Shown: in pieces, positions 33,183 to 45,515 of the stretch | Layout: each line of letters begins with the position of its first letter | Numbering within the stretch: position 1 is the first letter of the stretch | Source of the DNA: Polysphondylium violaceum | Lineage: Eukaryota > Evosea > Eumycetozoa > Dictyosteliales > Dictyosteliaceae | Direction of reading: 5' to 3' | Length of the DNA stretch: 64,000 bases | Assembly (NCBI GenBank): GCA_000277445.1 | Contig: AJWJ01000033.1 | Coordinates: 1 to 64,000 of the forward strand | The notes under the pieces: model-generated | Told to the model about the DNA's origin: nothing | Seen by the model: the letters and a program-made list of their open reading frames with translations, nothing else | Databases searched by the model: none | Position numbers and translations under genes: made by a program

Positions 33183-36100
33183 TTATTCTTTAACAGCAGT
33201 ATTGTCTATTGTTTCTTTAATAGATGACTCTCTACTATTATTATTTGAACTATTATTACTATTATTTACACTATTATTATTACTATTTGAATTATTACTA
33301 CTACTATTATTACTACGAGTATCTTGACCAATAGCTTTTCTATGAGCCATAATATGAATAGCAAAATTAATTTGAGTCGTTAGAGTATTTATACTTTCAT
33401 AAATTAATTTTTTAAATCTCTCAGATGCTTCTTTATCATTTAAATCCAATCTAAATTTATCTCTTAGATAAACAATATCACTTTCACTTCTTAATTCTGG
33501 TATACCAGTTGATAACATCTAAATTTAAATAATAATAAGGGATTAATATATATAAATAATAATAAATAATATAATTTAAAACTTACCAATTCAAACATAT
33601 TTATAAAAACATGAGCATTCTTTCTTAAAATATTATAAGCTTTACAACAAATATCAACAAAGAAATTAAAGTTTGGAGAATCTTTACCACCAATGACATA
33701 GACAAAATCTGGAGTTAAAACAAAAGGTGCTTTTTCTCTTTGGAAACCAGCAAATGTTTTAAAATTACCTAGGAAATGACCAAAATCTATATGGAATAGA
33801 TGACCATATTTGTCAATCATAATGTTGTCATTGTGACGATCACCAATGCCCAATACATATGTAGCGACACAGTAGCCAGCACAAGAGAGAGTGAATTTTG
33901 ATACGGCCTTTTGATAATTATTCTCTGTTAAATTATGATTCTTTAACCAGTTTGCAATGGGGGTCTGCTTAAATGCACCAGTCATTCCACCAGCAGCTGC
34001 TTGAATACGTGCCGCTGTTTCAGAGTTGCTAACGACCTCGATTAATCCAGTACCAGATCCAGTGGCAATGACACGATAAATAGTCATATGTAAATCCAAG
34101 TCCTCAGATTTCCACATGTGATCCATTAGCTTGAGTAGTTGGAGTGTTAGAATATCTTGTCTGAGATCATCACCAGATTTAACAATCATTTGGAAGGGTT
34201 GGGCAAATTGATCCTTGTTTTTAAAAACTACCCAAAGAGGGCATTTGGCAGAATCCATTGATTTACATTTCTGTGGAATTATATTATTGACACGAATACT
34301 TGGATCAAAGGGGATGGTGAGCACTGTTTTTGGGAAATTCTCTTCCTCCAAGAGTTTTTGTTCAACATAGGACTTTCTCTTGTCAAAGGGAATGTCTTTA
34401 ACTTTTTTCGATAGATTTTCCAATATTCTAAGAGTGGTGATTTGATCTTTAAGTTGCTCTCTAAAAGTCTCTGGTGAATATCTAAGAAATGCGGCCAACA
34501 ACAATCTAAATCTTTCATCAACTTCTCTATTTTCAATATCTGATCTAAGATGCCAAAAGAATGGATTACCAAGAGTGAGAATATTTTGAAATACTCTACC
34601 CAAAAGAAAGAGACTGAGTACTGATCCATGAAAGATATCATGTTTAATAGCTTGAACCAATTGTAACATATAGATTTCTAGTTCATAGTCTGATAATTGA
34701 TCCAAACACTTTACAACATATTCACGAATTTCAACAGAGTCTGCAAATTTTGGATCCAATAGCTCCAAAGAATCAACGGCCGGTAAAATGGGCCAATTTT
34801 TTAATAATTGAAACATTTCACCCACTTGTTTATAATCACTCCAATCAACAGATTGTAATAGTTTTGGTAAAGATATTGGTATAGTTTGACAATAATATCT
34901 AGATTTCCAAATTAATTGCTTTTCTTCTTTACCAAGAGAATATAATGGATCTTGATTAATAATGGCTTCAAATTTTAACATTTCCTTTTCAGATAAAGAT
35001 GGTACTGATTCTTTATCATCAATTATATATTTAATTAAATTATCTTCAAAGTAAATTGTTTTACTATTGCTACCATTGTTATTATTGTTATTATTATAAT
35101 CTTTAAATTCAAAACTAATTATAATTGCTTGATCTTTTGATTGAAGATTATCTACACATGTACCAATTGGATTAATTTTGCCAGGCCAAAGTAATAATGA
35201 ATAGGGAGCAGAAGTATTTAAAATATTTTTTGAATCAAATAAACGGAAACCTACCCAACCAATATTTACAGTTGTATCTTTATATTTTGCATTTAATCCA
35301 AAGCAAATACGTGAACCATTTGGAATTTGTGAAATTGGTTTTGGGATTTCCATCCATTCATTCCAAACAACTGTGTCTTGATATGATATCATGGTACTAT
35401 TGATATTTAATCCTTGAAGTAATTCACCACCAAAATAAACACCTGCTTCAATGAATAGATTGATATTTGATCTATCGGTATTTAATAGCTCCTCTGCTTT
35501 GGATGCGTATATTTCGTGAGCATGAAGTATTCTAATTGATAGATTATCATGAATTGATAATGATGATATAAATTGATTTTCATCACGATTTATAATGGTT
35601 GATAATGAGAGGAGTGATGATGAAGATGATGTTTTCTTTTGTTTATCATTGCCCAATATAATCTCTAAAATCTTTGATTTTTCATGAGGTAGCGAACGAC
35701 CTCTATTTGCTGTTTCATGGATGTTATTAATTACCAATTCTTTTTCTAAACCCAGTGTACTCAATTCAACCATGGTTAAATCAACTTCACCTGTTCTTTT
35801 GATTCGATCAACTATATATTCCACTGAAAGTAATGGTACTTTGGGACTAATGTATTGATAGGTTCCAGTGATTAAAAATCTCCATTCCTCTGGATTAAAT
35901 GGTAATGTATTCTTTACCTTTTCAGACAAGATTGTCATTAAGCTTGATGCAGTATGATTATTTGTACAACGCAGTGATTTGGTTTGGTTTTTTACGTGGA
36001 TTTTGATGACAAAAAACTCAGGTATAGTTTTGGGAGGTGGATAGGTAGTGAGCCTAGCAATGTCAATGGATGGTGGTTGTTTGGCAATCGATGCCAATTC

Positions 36101-37951
36101 TCTAATCTTTTTGTTGAAATGATTCACATCATCAATATGTGATTTCCAATAGGATGGTTTGCCATTGTTGTTTATCTCGAGGAATTGTAAATCAACTAAA
36201 CGTTCCTTACATAGACCATCACTTTCAACCAATTCCAATTTAATATTCAATACTTTTTGATTGTTCCAGTGTAGATTATATTTTGCCAAATGAAGCAATG
36301 GTGTATCTATATCTAATGCCAAATCATTATTACACCATCTCAATGTAAACGATGATTCTTCTTTTTCCAATAGATGACCTTGGACTTTACCACTTGCCCA
36401 TGCCAACTGTCTAATTGAATCAATGGTTGAATTTGATGATGCCAATACCTTTACATGATGTCTACAAGGTAACATTACAATTACATTTGTTTCCCATTGT
36501 TCCAAATGTGTTTGAATATCTTCCTCTTCTGTTGAATCATCAAATTTTGATTCACAATTATCATAAAACAATCTTGAATAAATCATTGAATTTTGTCTTT
36601 TAATATTATTATTAATATTAATTTCTTCTTTTTGTATTATTATTTTATCTTGTTCTTGTTCTTGTTCTTGTTTATCCTTATTTTCTATATTCTCTTTATC
36701 TATATTATCTTTTTCTTGATTTAAAATATCCTTTTCTTTTACTTTTTCCTTTTCTCTAATTAATTGATGATTTAAATTTAAAGTACTTTCTTGTCTTGGT
36801 GTAAAGAATCTACTACCTAGAGATGGTGGTGGAAGTGATGATAATGTTGATGATGATGGATTATATGAACCAAATACTGATGAAGATGATGGTTTGGTTG
36901 AAGTCCATGATTTTACTTTGGATGATCTAGGTGTAGATGGTGATGTAGATGGTGATGGTGGTGAATTACTACTATTACCATTTGTTGGTGCAGTATTTGT
37001 TGATGAACTTAATTGGTTTCTACTTTTGATCTTGTCATGAAATGTAATATTTTCAAACTTCTTTTTAACCATACCCAACATTGATAAACTATTGGCTTGT
37101 GTATAATTTGTAATTGTAATATTATTACCTTGAATATCAATATTATCACTATTTTTTCTATAACTATTATTACTATTACCAGTTATTTTGCTATGACTTA
37201 AAGTACTTGATGAAACAGGAGATGTAGAAGGAGATGCATTTGGTGTAGAGATTGGTGATAAACCGAGCATAGGCTCATTTTCTTCTTGGAATATATCTCG
37301 AGGTGATGTTTTATGTTGACTATTTTCGTTGGTTTGAATTGGAATATTTGATTCCAAACAACTTGGTATTGTTAAAAATACATTTGAGTTTTGTAAATTA
37401 TTCAACTTTATCTTTTCTATTAAACCTAACCATCCTTTATATGAAGGTTGTAATTCATATTTAATTGAATCAGAACCATCATCATTTTCCTTTTCTTTTT
37501 TACTTAATAAATTTTCAAAATGTTGTAATTCATTTAATGTGTCATTTAATTGTTCCTATTTTATAATGTATTTTGAATAGATAAATATATAATCCATAGA
37601 TAAAGACTAGAATACATGTACACATACTTTGATAGAATCAATGATTGAGTGAATATTATTACAATTTTCTTTTTCCATAAAAACAGTTAGATAATTATTA
37701 CCAGATATATTATTACCACTATTGCTAATGGCACTGTTTCTTTCCTTGTGAAGATTAATTGCTATGGGAGGATGAGATGATAAACTATCTATATCAATGT
37801 CTTCAACTATTGTATTTTCTAAATCTACACTAGATATGCTCGCTCTCCCTATTGCTTCATTACCATTACTATTGTGAGAATCACTATTTGCTGCCCCACC
37901 ACTATAAGAAGCATATGCTTGTCCCTTTTCAAAAGATTTAGATTTATTCAT
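33183..37951 (-). CDS. Class I phosphatidylinositol 3-kinase
   Basis: Exons 37951-37628, 37555-33587 and 33518-33183 give 1542 residues. After a disordered Asn/Ser-rich N terminus come a p85-binding-like domain (~470, VIVMLPCRHHVKVLASS), a Ras-binding domain (~630), a C2 domain (~790), the helical PIK domain (~970) and the lipid-kinase domain (~1220-1480). The catalytic loop GIGDRHNDNIMI and activation loop IDFGHFLGNFKTFAGFQREKAPFVLT are intact. The C terminus ends in an Asn/Ser run. It makes PIP3 at the leading edge and macropinocytic cups in dictyostelids. Length and layout resemble D. discoideum PikA/PikB; the exact paralogue is uncertain. PTEN lies about 4 kb away. Confidence 0.93.
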
Positions 37952-38663
37952 TTTTTTATCATAAACACCACACCCACATTCACACACATACTACACAGAC
38001 AAAGAGAAAAGAGAAAAAACTATTTATAGTACAATAAAAAGCATATGAATGATATAAAAATAACTACTAACAAAAACAAACTATATACAAGGTACTAAAG
38101 TGTGAAGGGTTTGAATGTTGTGATGTATGAAAGACTAGTATTGAATCAGTGCTATTTTTTTTATTGATCAGCACCAATAAACACCGTTTCCCCACAAATC
38201 AAATCAAGATTTTTTAAAAATTCGAATTTTTTTTTACTTTTTTTTTTATTTTATTTCAATTTTTTTTTGGTTTGAAAAGACATCACATGATGAGTATGTT
38301 TTGATAAAAGATACTCCCGATGTGCAAAGATAGATTTGTCTTTGCAAAATTTTTCCCACCTCCAAAAGAAACTTCCAAGTGTTTTCATACTCACCACTTA
38401 TTTTGATTAGAATAAATATACACACAAATAATCCTTATCTTTCAAGTAGACATCTATTAATGACACTAAACACCCAAATCATTATTCCTTTAAAAATGTC
38501 TTTCTCTATGAGGTTATGATAATTGCTCCTTCCTTACAAAAAAGTGAAAAAATAATAAAAATTCAAAAAAAAAAGAAAAAAAGTAAAAATAAATTCATGC
38601 ACAAAATCCCCCCACCCGCACCGTTTAAATTAATATATTTTTCTGTCTATCTATAGATAAGAT
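37952..38663. promoter_or_regulatory. Divergent promoter region of PI3-kinase and RhoGEF
   Basis: 712 bases between the starts of the PI3-kinase (minus) and RhoGEF (plus). A/T runs dominate; CCCCCCACCCGCACC at about 38609-38623 is an isolated C-rich word 40 bases before the RhoGEF ATG. No gene seen. Confidence 0.45.
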
Positions 38664-41519
38664 ATGCAATCAATTGATAACAACAATAACAATGATAAGG
38701 ATAAAGATAAAAAGTCTAAATCAAAGTCATCATCAAAGAAAAAAGATGCTGGAGATGGGATTGTAATTTCAAATCCTACCAATTTTAGACAATTATCTAC
38801 TCCAAAAAATAGTAATATTACAAATCAACAAAATATTAGTGCTGATGAATATATCTATGATAGTAATAGTAATCAAAATAATGTAAATTATAATAATAGT
38901 AATGATCTCTATAATCAAGATGAGTATAATCAATATGAAAGCTATAATCAAGATGAAAACTATAATCATGATCAACAATTAGAACAAGAATTAAATCAAT
39001 ATGAAAACGATCAATATGAATATAATCAAAACTATGATCAAGAGCAATACTATGAAGAACAACAAGAACAGCAACAGCCTCAGCAACTACAACAACCATA
39101 TTGCCCACCAATTCCTACCTCAAAACCAAGAATGTCATTACAAAATGCTTTAAAGTCACCTCCAATGTCATCTAATAATAACATCAACAACAATAGTAGT
39201 GATAGTAGTAATAATAACAATAATAACAATAATAATAATCATAATCATAATCATAGAACTAGCAAAGTATATTTTAAAGTATCAAATGAATTATTAAAAG
39301 GAGTTAAAGAATGGGAAGAGAAAAAAGAATTATATCAACAATCAATTAAAAAGTTGTTATCAAGTAAGTCAAATGAATTGGATAAAATATTTTCACATTA
39401 CTTGCAAGAGATGAAACCAATATTGAGTCAATTCCAATTTGATGAAACCATGAAAAAAGAGATATTGGACAAGGAAGAGAAGCGTTTAGAAGAGGTGAAA
39501 CAACAATTGTTTGGATCAAAGAATGCATCGATATTGGTGTTGGAGAATCAAATTCAAATACGTAAAAAGGAAATCCTTATGCACAACAAGATCACATTGC
39601 TACAAAAAGTGGTGAGAGGGTGGTTGGCAAGAAAGAGATACAGCAAATTAAAGAGTGACATCATTCAGAGAAATAAATGTGCACATGAAATCATAGAGAC
39701 AGAAAGAAGATATGTCAATAGTCTGGAATTGATTATCAATGTATTTCTCGTGCCATTGCAGAGCACCAAAAAGGATCTCTTGTCGGCTTCAGAGATTACA
39801 ACGATATTTAGTAATTGCACTAGTCTATATGGTGTGCACAAAGAGTTGCTAGAGAGTTTAGAGAAAAGATGGGAGAAATGGGATCAACAACAATGCCTGG
39901 CCGAGTGTTTTATTAATCTATCGCCCTATTTGAAGCTCTATACACAGTATATCAATAACTTTAACAATGCTATATCAACATTGTCAGAGTGCAAGAAAAG
40001 AGATTCCAAGGTCAAAGATTTCTTTTTCAAAGATTGCAAAACAAATCCATTGCTCGATAAAAGAGATTTTTTGGATTTAAATATTCAACCGGTGCAAAGA
40101 ATACCTAGATACAGATTGTTGTTGTCTGATCTCCTCAAACATACACCAGAGGGTCACAAAGACTATAACAATATAAAAAAGGCACTAGAGGAGATACAGA
40201 ATCTTGCCAACAACATCAACGAAAGTAAAAGAAATGCCGAAGGTTTGGAAAAGATCATGTTGATCCAATCTTCTCTCACGAAAAACATTGAATTGGTGCA
40301 GCCCTATCGTAGACATATCAAAGACATTACCATATTGTTTGACAAAAAGGGTAGAGTTAAAGAACGTCATCTATTTATCTTTAATGACTCTATTTTACTC
40401 TGCAAGAAACAAAGTAATATTTTGCCCAGCGGTATCGTGGAGAGTAGTGGCAATCATAGATATATCCCCATCACCCACATGTCGCTCTATGGTGCCATTA
40501 TATTACAAGTGGACGATCAAGTCATCAAACACAAGTTTGCCATACTGGGCAATCAACATCTTTATTTCTATGCAAAGAGTGCCGTTGAACAACATGAATT
40601 GATATTATTGTTAAAAGAAATTGTCAAGGAATTGGATGAAAACAACACTTCATTGAAAAGAGAAGAAATCGATACCTTGCAACGTCCATTGGTCCGAGAG
40701 TCTTCTTCCTATAGAGAATCTGTTGATTTATCAAAGATATTGAATTTACAAAAATTGGCAAACACCAACAACAACAACAATAGTAACAATAGTAACAATA
40801 GTCATGGAATTAGTAGCAATAACCTTGTGAGAGAAAGAAATTCAACAACATTCTTTTCAAGAACAGATTCAAATAGTAGTCTTGGCAGTAGTGGTGGAAA
40901 TAGTAACAATGGCAATGATTCACCTAAAGCAAGAAACTCACCAACCTTGCATTACAGTCCACCAAATTCAATGAAGAGTCAAAATCATTCATCCTCTCCT
41001 TTATCTGAATCTATAAATATACAATCAATTCAACAACAACAGCAGTATTTACCCACTCCACCATCTTTACAATCACCTCAATCTTTAAACCAACCAATGA
41101 ATAATAATAATAATAATAATACAATCATTCAACCACAAATTAATTTATCAATTAGAGAACTAATAGATATTTATAATGAAATTTGTAATTTACAAAAAGA
41201 AATATTTCAATCAAACAATAATGGATTCAATCAATCAAGTGCAGCTAGTTTGGATAAATTGAATAAAACACTTGAAAGAATATCTACACTGAAAAATCAA
41301 TCTTTGGAAATATTAAAACAAGAAGAAATATCTAGTCGTCTTCAAGAAGCCATTACATTGGGTAAAGATCATATTGGTGCATTTACTGAATGGATAAAAA
41401 GATCATATACTCCTCAAGACCCTTCTGGACAATATCCTAAACAATTAACAATTAATTTAATGAAATGGTACAATCATCTTTTCACAATTTGGTCTTCAGT
41501 TTTAGATTATAAAAAATAA
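38664..41519 (+). CDS. Rho guanine-nucleotide exchange factor with IQ, DH and PH domains
   Basis: A single 951-codon exon. Residues 1-200 are Asn/Gln/Tyr-rich low complexity. An IQ motif LLQKVVRGWLARKRYSK starts at about 311. It is followed directly by a Dbl-homology domain (~335-535: AHEIIETERRYVNSLELII, then PVQRIPRYRLLLSDLLKHT as the conserved CR3 helix) and a PH domain (~550-660: RERHLFIFNDSILLCKK). The C-terminal third is disordered, with a helical end. It activates Rac-type GTPases at the membrane. The IQ motif suggests calmodulin or light-chain binding. Such IQ-DH-PH proteins are common in Dictyostelium (gxc genes). Confidence 0.92.
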   Translation: MQSIDNNNNNDKDKDKKSKSKSSSKKKDAGDGIVISNPTNFRQLSTPKNSNITNQQNISADEYIYDSNSNQNNVNYNNSNDLYNQDEYNQYESYNQDENYNHDQQLEQELNQYENDQYEYNQNYDQEQYYEEQQEQQQPQQLQQPYCPPIPTSKPRMSLQNALKSPPMSSNNNINNNSSDSSNNNNNNNNNNHNHNHRTSKVYFKVSNELLKGVKEWEEKKELYQQSIKKLLSSKSNELDKIFSHYLQEMKPILSQFQFDETMKKEILDKEEKRLEEVKQQLFGSKNASILVLENQIQIRKKEILMHNKITLLQKVVRGWLARKRYSKLKSDIIQRNKCAHEIIETERRYVNSLELIINVFLVPLQSTKKDLLSASEITTIFSNCTSLYGVHKELLESLEKRWEKWDQQQCLAECFINLSPYLKLYTQYINNFNNAISTLSECKKRDSKVKDFFFKDCKTNPLLDKRDFLDLNIQPVQRIPRYRLLLSDLLKHTPEGHKDYNNIKKALEEIQNLANNINESKRNAEGLEKIMLIQSSLTKNIELVQPYRRHIKDITILFDKKGRVKERHLFIFNDSILLCKKQSNILPSGIVESSGNHRYIPITHMSLYGAIILQVDDQVIKHKFAILGNQHLYFYAKSAVEQHELILLLKEIVKELDENNTSLKREEIDTLQRPLVRESSSYRESVDLSKILNLQKLANTNNNNNSNNSNNSHGISSNNLVRERNSTTFFSRTDSNSSLGSSGGNSNNGNDSPKARNSPTLHYSPPNSMKSQNHSSSPLSESINIQSIQQQQQYLPTPPSLQSPQSLNQPMNNNNNNNTIIQPQINLSIRELIDIYNEICNLQKEIFQSNNNGFNQSSAASLDKLNKTLERISTLKNQSLEILKQEEISSRLQEAITLGKDHIGAFTEWIKRSYTPQDPSGQYPKQLTINLMKWYNHLFTIWSSVLDYKK

Positions 41520-41838
41520 TAAAGAAAGATTTATATTTTAAATAAACCAAGATATTCTTGCAATTTTGAATTCCACTTCATCTCTACAGAAATGGGTTTA
41601 CTTGGAGTGATTTATTACTGTCTAAGAAATTTGAGAGATCTTACATTCTGAAAAGCTGTTTAAATCATCGCCTCAAGAAAGTAAAATTTCTTAACAAACA
41701 TGAGATTTCACATCGCGATCCGATAGAGATTTTGTTTATAAAATTAGAGTTTTATTTTTAGAATGAAATAAATAAAAATAGTTAATTGTTGGTGTTGGTG
41801 GTTTTTTGTTTGTTTTTTGATATCCAATTGGATTGGAT
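41520..41838. other. Short convergent intergenic region
   Basis: Between the 3' ends of the RhoGEF and PTEN genes. No gene or marked repeat seen. Confidence 0.5.
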
Positions 41839-43518
41839 TTAATCAGATGATGAGGATGATGAAGATGGTTGAGTTGGTTTTTGTTCGGATTCTGACGTTG
41901 TTTCATCATCGCTACTGCTACTGCTACTATTACTATTATTATTATTATTACTGCTATTGTTATTGTTGTTGGTCTCTTTTTCATCAGTTTTGACAACGAC
42001 AACAGCTTCTATTGTTGTTGATGATGGTAATGGAGTTGTTGTACTTGAATCATTTGAAAGAGTGCTAGTTTCAACAGCGGTTGAGGCAACGGCGATGGTA
42101 GGAGTGGTCACGACGACAACAGAGTTTGGTGTGATGATGTTGTCTTGAGATGAGGTGGAACCGTTTTGGTGGATGGCAACGGGTGATTGTTCATCGGCAC
42201 TGGCAACGACGGTGGTTTGGGAAGGCTCTAATTTTTCGAAAAACATTTCCACTCTGAAATCTTTTGGATAAGATTTGTGATTCTTGTCCTTGTGTGCCTT
42301 GTCGAGACCCGACTTGCCAATGATCTCGTGTTGTTGTACAAAAGAGGTGTTTACCCAAAACATAAACATACGCTCTGCTTTATCGCAAAACTCAATTCTG
42401 ACGTCGCCCAACAATGGGAGACTGCCAATGTCAAAAGAGATGTATTCTTCGTTTTCTTGATTGTCGTACGATTGATCAAAACCTATGGTGCTTTGTGAAC
42501 GAAGAGTGTTGAGATCACGTTGAGACATGGTGCCATTGCTGACAGTACCGTTACCATTGGTGCTGCTGCTGCCATTCAATTGCTGTACAGACTGACTGTG
42601 TTCAAGTTGTGATTTGCTGTCTTTTTTATCCTTTTTCTCTTTTTTCGATTTCTTTTTCTTTTCAACCTTGTGAATGGTGACGTTGAGTGAATCTTTAGAG
42701 TGATAGACTTGAGTTTTACCTACACAAATGTTGAATGTAATCTCTGAGAGATTGGTGTCTTTGGGGAGAGGTTGAAGTAATATCTTACGAAGTAACACTG
42801 TACGTGGTGTGTATTTGATGGCACCTCTGACTGCATCGCCAAAGTAGTGGACATATCTGATTTGACTGGGAATTGTAACACCCTTTTGATTGTAGGTACG
42901 TAAAGCTGCATAGAAACGAAGTGAATCCTCTGTCTTTTCCCACATCTTGCAATACAATAACCAACAACAAATCATTAAACCAGTTCTACCTTTACCTGCT
43001 TTACAATGAACTACTACAATATTCTTTTCATCTTCTTTCATATAACTTTCTACATCTTTACAAAATGCTTCAATCAATTCAAATTGTGGTGCATTATGAT
43101 CATCAAATGGAAATACTCCTACTCTACCATAAAATTTAGAATGATCATAATCTCTTTCTGAACATCTATTTTTGTTTGAGGTTAAAAGTTAATATACTAT
43201 ACTAAACTGCTAAATAACACTCTATATACATACAAATTGTATACTTTGTAATGATCTTTATGATAGTGATCAAGGAATTTTTGTACTTCTTTCATTGGAT
43301 TTCTAAATACACCTTCAACTTTTTCACTTGGGAAACCCATAGCAATAACTTTATCAGTAATATCTATATTTGTTGCTATATTAATAACCTAAATCAAAAA
43401 AAAAAGCACTTGATATTGCTACACCTAAATAAAACTTACAAGCTAAATCTAAATCATATCCATTCTTTTGATATCTTCTTTTTTGCTTGGAGACAGCATT
43501 TCTTAATATACTACTCAT
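41839..43518 (-). CDS. ptenA: PTEN, PIP3 3-phosphatase
   Basis: Exons 43518-43440, 43363-43234 and 43165-41839 give 511 residues (D. discoideum about 530). The N-terminal PIP2-binding element MSSILRNAVSKQKRRYQKNGYDLDL is present, and joined exons read DLAYITDKVIAMGFPSEKVEGVFRNPM. The active-site loop VVVHCKAGKGRTG places the catalytic cysteine at C124 and arginine at R130, the same numbers as human PTEN. A C2 domain follows, interrupted by a Lys-rich insert (KKKKSKKEKKDKKDSK). The tail is Ser/Thr/Asn-rich. PTEN removes the 3-phosphate from PIP3 at the sides and rear of moving cells. The true exon 2 acceptor is the third of several AGs. Confidence 0.96.
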
Positions 43519-45120
43519 GATTTATATATTATGTATGTGTTTATCTTTATCGACCTATTTGTTATTTGGTATTATTCCTACAATGATGATAAAAAGATAA
43601 CCAAGTTAGTATGATTATAACTACACTATAACATAAAATAAAAACACAAACAATAACAACAACAACAAATGTATAATATGATGGTTTGAAACTAACGTGC
43701 TATAGATGAAATATTTGAAAATATTTGAAAATAAAAAAAAGGAAAAGAGAAGAGATATTATTACAAGAACGACAAGAAAAAAAAAATATCTCTTGTTTTT
43801 TTACTTTTTGCTTTTTGTTGTGTGGGCTGTCTTTTTTTTTTTTTTTGATATTTTTTGTTTTTTTTTTTATTTTGGATAGAGTAATAGTAGTGATTATTGA
43901 TTATTGCTACACAACCTCTATAGATTGAGGGATAGAAAAAGGGATATTATTGTTTGTTGTTGTTGTTATTCAACTGCTGAATTTGACAAAAACCAACAAC
44001 AACAATAAAAATGAATGTATAAAATAAAATTATGATGAACGTGTCTGATTTTTTTTAAAAAACATGTGGTGTTGGTGGTGGTGTTGTGTTTATTTTTATC
44101 AATAAATTTATTTATGTTGTAGTGGAGGTGTGTATACAAATAAAGATAGTAGGGTGTGATGAACACAATGTGATGATTATGGTGTTTGGGGTAGTGAGAT
44201 AGATGGTGATGAGGAGAAGAAAAAAAAAAAAAAAAAAGTTGGTTTTGGTGGTTGTGTTATGTGTGTGTTGTACACAACATATGTGTGTGAGTGGGATATT
44301 TATAATATTAATTCTTTTTTTTTTTTTAATCTTTGCGATAAGATCAAATGAATGAGATAAAAATATGTTGACATAAATATTTATTATAACAATGAGCTAG
44401 AACATGATAGCGATGATGACGACTGACTGGGATTATAATGATGACTATGATGATGGGTACGATCAAGATCGTTGTTACATCCAATCATATATGCATACAT
44501 AGATAGTTTGCACAACCTATTTATATCCATCATACTTTTATGATGAGATTAAAAACAAAAGATTTATAGTGTGCGTGTGTGTGGATGTTATGGAGTTTGT
44601 CTTTTGACAATGATGATTTTCAAAATACCTTTTTGATTTGTTTTATTATTAAAAATACAATGAATTGACAGACTACTTATATTCTTTAGAAGTAGCGCGT
44701 GTGATAAAAATATAATACAAAATGGGGGGTGTAATTTGTGATGGAATCGATTTTGATGTATGATGAAACAAAGTGTGACTTTTGAAAAAATCTAGAGGTT
44801 GTTTTAGAAAAAAAAAAAAAAAGTTTTTTAAAAAAATAAAAAAAAATAACAAAAATAAAAAAAAACGGTTCTTTTATAATTATTTTTGCAATAGCTATTT
44901 TGGCCAAAGAAAAATCTGTCCAAACCATAGCATTATTTTTTTTTTTTTTTTTGTATGAATCACTGCGTTGCTTTTTCTGAATAGAGTTTTTGATGAGTTG
45001 TTTTGTTGGATTTCATATTATCCTTATGAATACTTGCTTTAAATCATCATCATCAACTCACTTGGTGGCTTTATAAATTAATTAAAGATTGGTTTTTGAT
45101 TTTGTAGATGGTTTGGTTTG

Positions 45121-45231
45121 TAGTGAATATATAATTGAAGTTATCTCACTCATAATTAATCTAGGATTATTAGTGAGACAATTGCTAATCCGGTTGATCA
45201 TGGGTCTTAGATATTTCAATTATATTTACTA
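45121..45231. repeat. Nested inverted repeats (cloverleaf-like)
   Basis: The outer arms 45121-45139 (TAGTGAATATATAATTGAA) and 45215-45231 (TTCAATTATATTTACTA) pair with one mismatch and a 2-base bulge. Inside, TCTCACTCATAAT (45144-45156) pairs with ATTATTAGTGAGA (45166-45178), with one mismatch around a 9-base loop. A structured RNA or a foldback element remnant is possible. Confidence 0.6.
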
Positions 45232-45313
45232 TGGATAGAGTGTCAAACAATACCAATTTCTTGGTGAATTTTGCACAGATTTATTCAATTCAAACCTTTT
45301 AATATAAATATTT

Positions 45314-45369
45314 AAAAAGAAAATCGATCAATGTTAAACTAATCCATTTTATGGACCGATTTTCTTTTT
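45314..45369. repeat. Perfect 13-bp inverted repeat within a flanked unit
   Basis: AAAAAGAAAATCG (45314-45326) and CGATTTTCTTTTT (45357-45369) are exact reverse complements. The block is flanked by two direct copies of TTTTAATATAAAT (about 45297 and 45416). A further small hairpin ATCTACA/TGTAGAT (45391-45416) lies inside, so the unit may be a small element of about 130 bp. Confidence 0.6.
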
Positions 45370-45515
45370 GCATTATTTAATATTTGTAGGATCTACATAT
45401 ATCTTTCTTTGTAGATTTTAATATAAATAAGAAGGTACAACAAATGTTTATCAATTCTTTTATATTATATATATATTAATTTATTATACTATTTATTATT
45501 ATTTTTATATTCTAT

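Larger units (their letters stand above)
43519..45515. other. Two-kilobase gene-poor region
   Basis: The first 1.4 kb is homopolymer-rich PTEN promoter DNA. A minus-strand 38-codon frame at 44384-44500 (MYAYMIGCNNDLDRTHHH...) is His/Ser-rich and unsupported. From about 45100 to 45430 inverted repeats cluster; they are listed separately. Confidence 0.45.

Noticed and set aside
44384-44500. 38-codon His/Ser-rich minus-strand frame
   Set aside because: Derives from GAT/ATG-type simple repeats on the plus strand; no splice partner.
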